Source: Neorhizobium galegae
GTDB taxonomy: Bacteria; Pseudomonadota; Alphaproteobacteria; Rhizobiales; Rhizobiaceae
NCBI RefSeq assembly: GCF_017877135.1
Contig: NZ_JAGIPH010000008.1
Location: 144,537 to 208,536 of the forward strand
Length of the DNA: 64,000 nt
Reading direction: 5' to 3'
Under the pieces are notes generated by a model. It saw only the letters and a list, made by a program, of their open reading frames with translations, made no database searches and was not told the origin of the DNA. This document shows, piece by piece, positions 61,535 through 64,000 of this stretch (positions are counted from its first letter, which is position 1; every line of letters starts with the position of its first letter). The translations under genes were made by a program, and so were the position numbers.

Positions 61535-62566
61535 ATGTATCGTCTCGACCAGAAACTTTCCCGCATCCGCGCTGGCCAGTATACCCGCTCGGATTTCATC
61601 ATTGCCGATGCCAAGGATGGCGACATGGGGCCGAGCATGACCTCCTGCGGCCCGAAGCGCGAAAAGGACGGCAGTTTTGCGCGCCATTACACGCGGCCGG
61701 AATTTCTCGACAACATCCGCGCCGTCATTCGCCAGGATATCGTCGATATCATGCTGACCTCGGCCTCCAACATGGAAGCCTTGATCGACAGCGGCGCCTA
61801 TCGCGACAGTGCGGTCAAGCCCGCCATCCGCGCCAATGATACGACCGATGTCTGGGTATGCCGTGGTGCCACCTACGCCAAACAGGCGTCGCGGCCGTTT
61901 CGCACCGCCTCGCTGTCGCGCGTCAAGACCGGAACAATCGATCCCGCGCCCGGCGCTCCGATGACCGGCACCGACCTTGGCCTCTACTCGATCACTTTCA
62001 ACAATGACCTGACGCAGGATTACGCAGCCCTCGAAGCCTTCCATGCCTTCCGCGAGGATGCCGCCCGCAACGGCTTCAAGTATTTCCTCGAAGTGTTCAA
62101 TCCGAACGTCGACAGCGGCGTGCCGGCAGACATGCTGCCGCATTACGTCAACGACGTCATGATGCGCTGCCTGGCCGGCGTGATGAAGGCCGATCGACCG
62201 CAGTTCCTGAAAATTCCCTTCAACGGCGCCAAGGCCATGGAGGAACTGGCATCCTACGATCCATCGGTGATCGTCGGCGTGCTGGGCGGCGGCGCCGGCA
62301 CCACGCGCGATTGCTTCGAACTTCTGTCGCAGGCGGAGCGTTTCGGAGCGCGGGTGGCCTTGTTTGGACGCAAGATCAACCTTGCCGAAGACCCGCTCGC
62401 CATGGTGCGCTTCATGCGCGAAGTGGTTTCCGGCACGATCTCGCCCTCAGAAGCCGTCAAGGCCTATCACGATGCGCTTGCCAAGGCGGGTATCACACCC
62501 AATCGCAGGCTGGATGCCGACAATGAGGTGACCGAAGCTGTCCTGAAGCCGGAGCAGACCAGATGA
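61535..62566 (+). CDS. Class I aldolase-like protein (DeoC/LacD superfamily)
   Basis: A 343-residue TIM-barrel protein. Candidate Schiff-base lysine is in 'RPQFLKIPFNGAKAMEEL' (about residue 228). The phosphate-binding segments 'VGVLGGGAGTTRDCFELL' and 'ARVALFGRKINLAEDPLAM' match the last strands of LacD/FbaB-type class I aldolases. It would cleave a ketose (bis)phosphate to two trioses, or to a triose phosphate plus an aldehyde. Neighbours are an FGGY kinase and a PfkB kinase whose gene overlaps its end by 4 bases. The exact substrate cannot be read from the sequence. Confidence 0.72.
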   Translation: MYRLDQKLSRIRAGQYTRSDFIIADAKDGDMGPSMTSCGPKREKDGSFARHYTRPEFLDNIRAVIRQDIVDIMLTSASNMEALIDSGAYRDSAVKPAIRANDTTDVWVCRGATYAKQASRPFRTASLSRVKTGTIDPAPGAPMTGTDLGLYSITFNNDLTQDYAALEAFHAFREDAARNGFKYFLEVFNPNVDSGVPADMLPHYVNDVMMRCLAGVMKADRPQFLKIPFNGAKAMEELASYDPSVIVGVLGGGAGTTRDCFELLSQAERFGARVALFGRKINLAEDPLAMVRFMREVVSGTISPSEAVKAYHDALAKAGITPNRRLDADNEVTEAVLKPEQTR

Positions 62567-63606
62567 CACAGGCACGGCGCGGATTCTTGACCGGCGGAAC
62601 CTGGTGCGTCGATTACAACCGCAGCATCAGCCATTGGCCCGAGGAGGACGGCATTGCCGAACTGTTCGAGGAAGAGCGCCATGGCGGGGGCCCGAGTTGC
62701 AACCTGGCGCTTGACCTGAAGCGCCTCGATCCGTCGATCCCGGTCGAGACCGTAGGCCTCGTCGGGGACGATGACAACGGGCGCTACCTTTTGGGCGTCG
62801 CGCAGGAGGCCGGCATCGACACCCGCCAGATGGCTGTCTTGCCGACCGGTGCCACACAATACTGTGATGCCTATGTGTCGCGCAGCTCGCACCGACGCAC
62901 TCATATCTTTCATGCCGGCACGGGTGCCTCCCTGACGCCAGACCATTTCGATTTTTCGACCACTCGCATGCGCTTCCTGCATCTGGGGCTGCCCGGCGTC
63001 CACAAGACGCTGGACAGTCCGTGGCGAGACGAGCCGAACGGCTGGGTGGCGGTGCTGAAAAAGGCGCGCGCGGCCGGACTTCAGACCAATCTGGAACTTG
63101 CCAGCATCGACAGCCGGCGCATGGCAGCGCTTGTGGCGCCCTGCCTGCCGCATCTCGATTACCTTGTCGTCAACGATGCCGAGATCGGCGCAATTGCAGG
63201 CGTCGAGACCGTGTCGGCGGCAACAACGGACAGGGCGGCGTGCGAACGGGCGGCGCGGGCGGTGCTGGAGCGCGGCGCCATGAGAATGGTCGCCGTCCAC
63301 TGCCCGGCCTTCGCCCTGGCCGTGCTGCGCGGTGAGGACACCGTTATCGTGCCGCCTGTTGCCATTCCGGCCGATGAAATCAAGGGAGCAAATGGCGCGG
63401 GCGATGCCTTTGCGGCCGGCCTTTTGTACGGGATACACGAAGGCTGGGACATTGCCGATTGCCTTCGCCTTGCCCACGCCACGGCCGCTGCATCGCTGCG
63501 GAGCATATCGACGACGGGATCTGTCGTCGGCTGGCAGGACTGCCTTGCGCTAGCGCAAAGCTGGGGACAAGCCGCTTTTGCAGTCAAGACCGCGCCCATG
63601 GAATAA
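62563..63606 (+). CDS. PfkB-family carbohydrate kinase
   Basis: A 347-residue ribokinase-fold kinase. It has a glycine-rich N-terminal segment 'ERHGGGPSCNLALDLKRLD', a central 'DYLVVNDAEIGAIAGV' and the C-terminal PfkB signature with the catalytic Asp in 'EIKGANGAGDAFAAGLLYG'. ATG 62563 overlaps the aldolase stop (ATGA). In the pathway it could add the second phosphate to a ketose phosphate made by the FGGY kinase, giving the aldolase its bisphosphate, or it could act on a cleavage product. It ends the operon. Confidence 0.85.
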   Translation: MTQARRGFLTGGTWCVDYNRSISHWPEEDGIAELFEEERHGGGPSCNLALDLKRLDPSIPVETVGLVGDDDNGRYLLGVAQEAGIDTRQMAVLPTGATQYCDAYVSRSSHRRTHIFHAGTGASLTPDHFDFSTTRMRFLHLGLPGVHKTLDSPWRDEPNGWVAVLKKARAAGLQTNLELASIDSRRMAALVAPCLPHLDYLVVNDAEIGAIAGVETVSAATTDRAACERAARAVLERGAMRMVAVHCPAFALAVLRGEDTVIVPPVAIPADEIKGANGAGDAFAAGLLYGIHEGWDIADCLRLAHATAAASLRSISTTGSVVGWQDCLALAQSWGQAAFAVKTAPME

Positions 63607-63799
63607 GATGTTGATCGAGGTGAATGGTCGGACAGATCAGGAAACGGGCGATGACTGGAAACTGTAACCGCTACTGGATCAGATCGACATGAAACCGATC
63701 CGTTCACAGACGCTGCAGCCTATGATAGCGATTTATCCTACACGTTTTTCCTCCCCGTACCAACTTCACTCGACCTTGAAATTTGATCCCGGTACAATT

Positions 63800-64000
63800 C
63801 CAACCAGAGTTTTTAGCGCCCGCAGCCTGAGAGTGGCCGCAAATCGTGGTGCTATTGACCTGCCACTGAACTTTCATCCAGCAGCGATTAGAGCCTCGGC
63901 GGTTTTGAACTGCTCCCAGACATTGGGCCAGCGGAGGCTGGAGTTTTCCGGCTTCAGTCAGGGAGGCGGACTGGTTACGCTTCCCGGATTCATCAGTGCG
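63800..64000 (-). mobile_element. Probable insertion-sequence end (IS3-like remnant)
   Basis: On the minus strand, entering from the window edge, one frame ends in 'WEQFKTAEALIAAG' and a stop (near 63890), followed by TGAAAGTTCAGTGGCAGGTC, a tail I associate with rhizobial IS3-family transposase genes and their right end. A stop codon further upstream in this frame (near 63970) suggests decay. The rest lies outside the window, so element identity is uncertain. Confidence 0.35.

Noticed and set aside
1..64000. CRISPR array, ribosomal RNA or prophage
   Set aside because: No regularly spaced identical repeats with unique spacers, no rRNA signatures and no phage structural genes were seen anywhere in the window.

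Overview
The window is about 64 kb of GC-rich DNA with the gene content of an alphaproteobacterium of the Rhizobiaceae (Rhizobium/Agrobacterium group). Indicators are a type III cellulose operon (bcsN-A-B-Z-K), the dctA/dctBD dicarboxylate system with a sigma-54 promoter, putA with an Lrp-type activator, a LOV histidine kinase with a single-domain partner, a DUF1127 protein, and a small RNA carrying repeated anti-Shine-Dalgarno motifs of the alpha-r14/NfeR1 kind. Assignment to family level is inference from these families; chromosome versus chromid cannot be decided.

Layout. 1-3605: end of a pectin-oligomer operon (binding protein, GH28, GH105). 3606-4343: vapBC toxin-antitoxin with a visible promoter and operator. 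4361-9099 (minus): yhaO-yhaN DNA-repair-like pair. 9234-16198: TPP riboswitch followed by a thiamine-salvage operon (thiX, thiY, thiM, thiE, thiD) that runs by a 4-base overlap into a TRAP transporter. 16267-16866: recX. 17181-26128: cellulose synthesis. 26129-27261: small membrane proteins and an AT-rich spacer. 27262-31557: putR/putA. 31634-37107: DUF922 protein, dctA and dctBD. 37122-41734 (minus): a large hybrid kinase and a LOV kinase/response-regulator pair. 41818-44608 (minus): phosphohexomutase and AGE-family isomerase. 44830: tRNA-Pro(CGG).

From about 44.9 to 53.5 kb the DNA looks eroded and rearranged. It holds a MarR pseudogene, about 1.4 kb with no recognisable gene, an intact metQNI operon, an inverted ABC-ATPase fragment, an ssuA/ssuC-like pair whose ATPase is cut in half and joined to a helicase tail, and a frameshifted SRAP gene. 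dinB, the small RNA and DUF1127 follow. 55413-63606 is a sugar-catabolic locus: a divergent ROK regulator, an FGGY kinase, an ABC importer (binding protein, permease, ATPase), a class I aldolase-like protein and a PfkB kinase. Two near-identical palindromes sit at its two promoters. The window ends in a probable insertion-sequence remnant.

The best candidates for new biology are the TRAP transporter fused into a TPP-riboswitch salvage operon (possible thiazole importer, next to an HMP importer that lacks its ATPase), the two-kinase plus aldolase sugar pathway with its paired ROK operators, and the multi-anti-SD small RNA. The LOV-kinase pair beside a PAS/GAF hybrid kinase and the split, inverted ABC ATPase are also worth following up.
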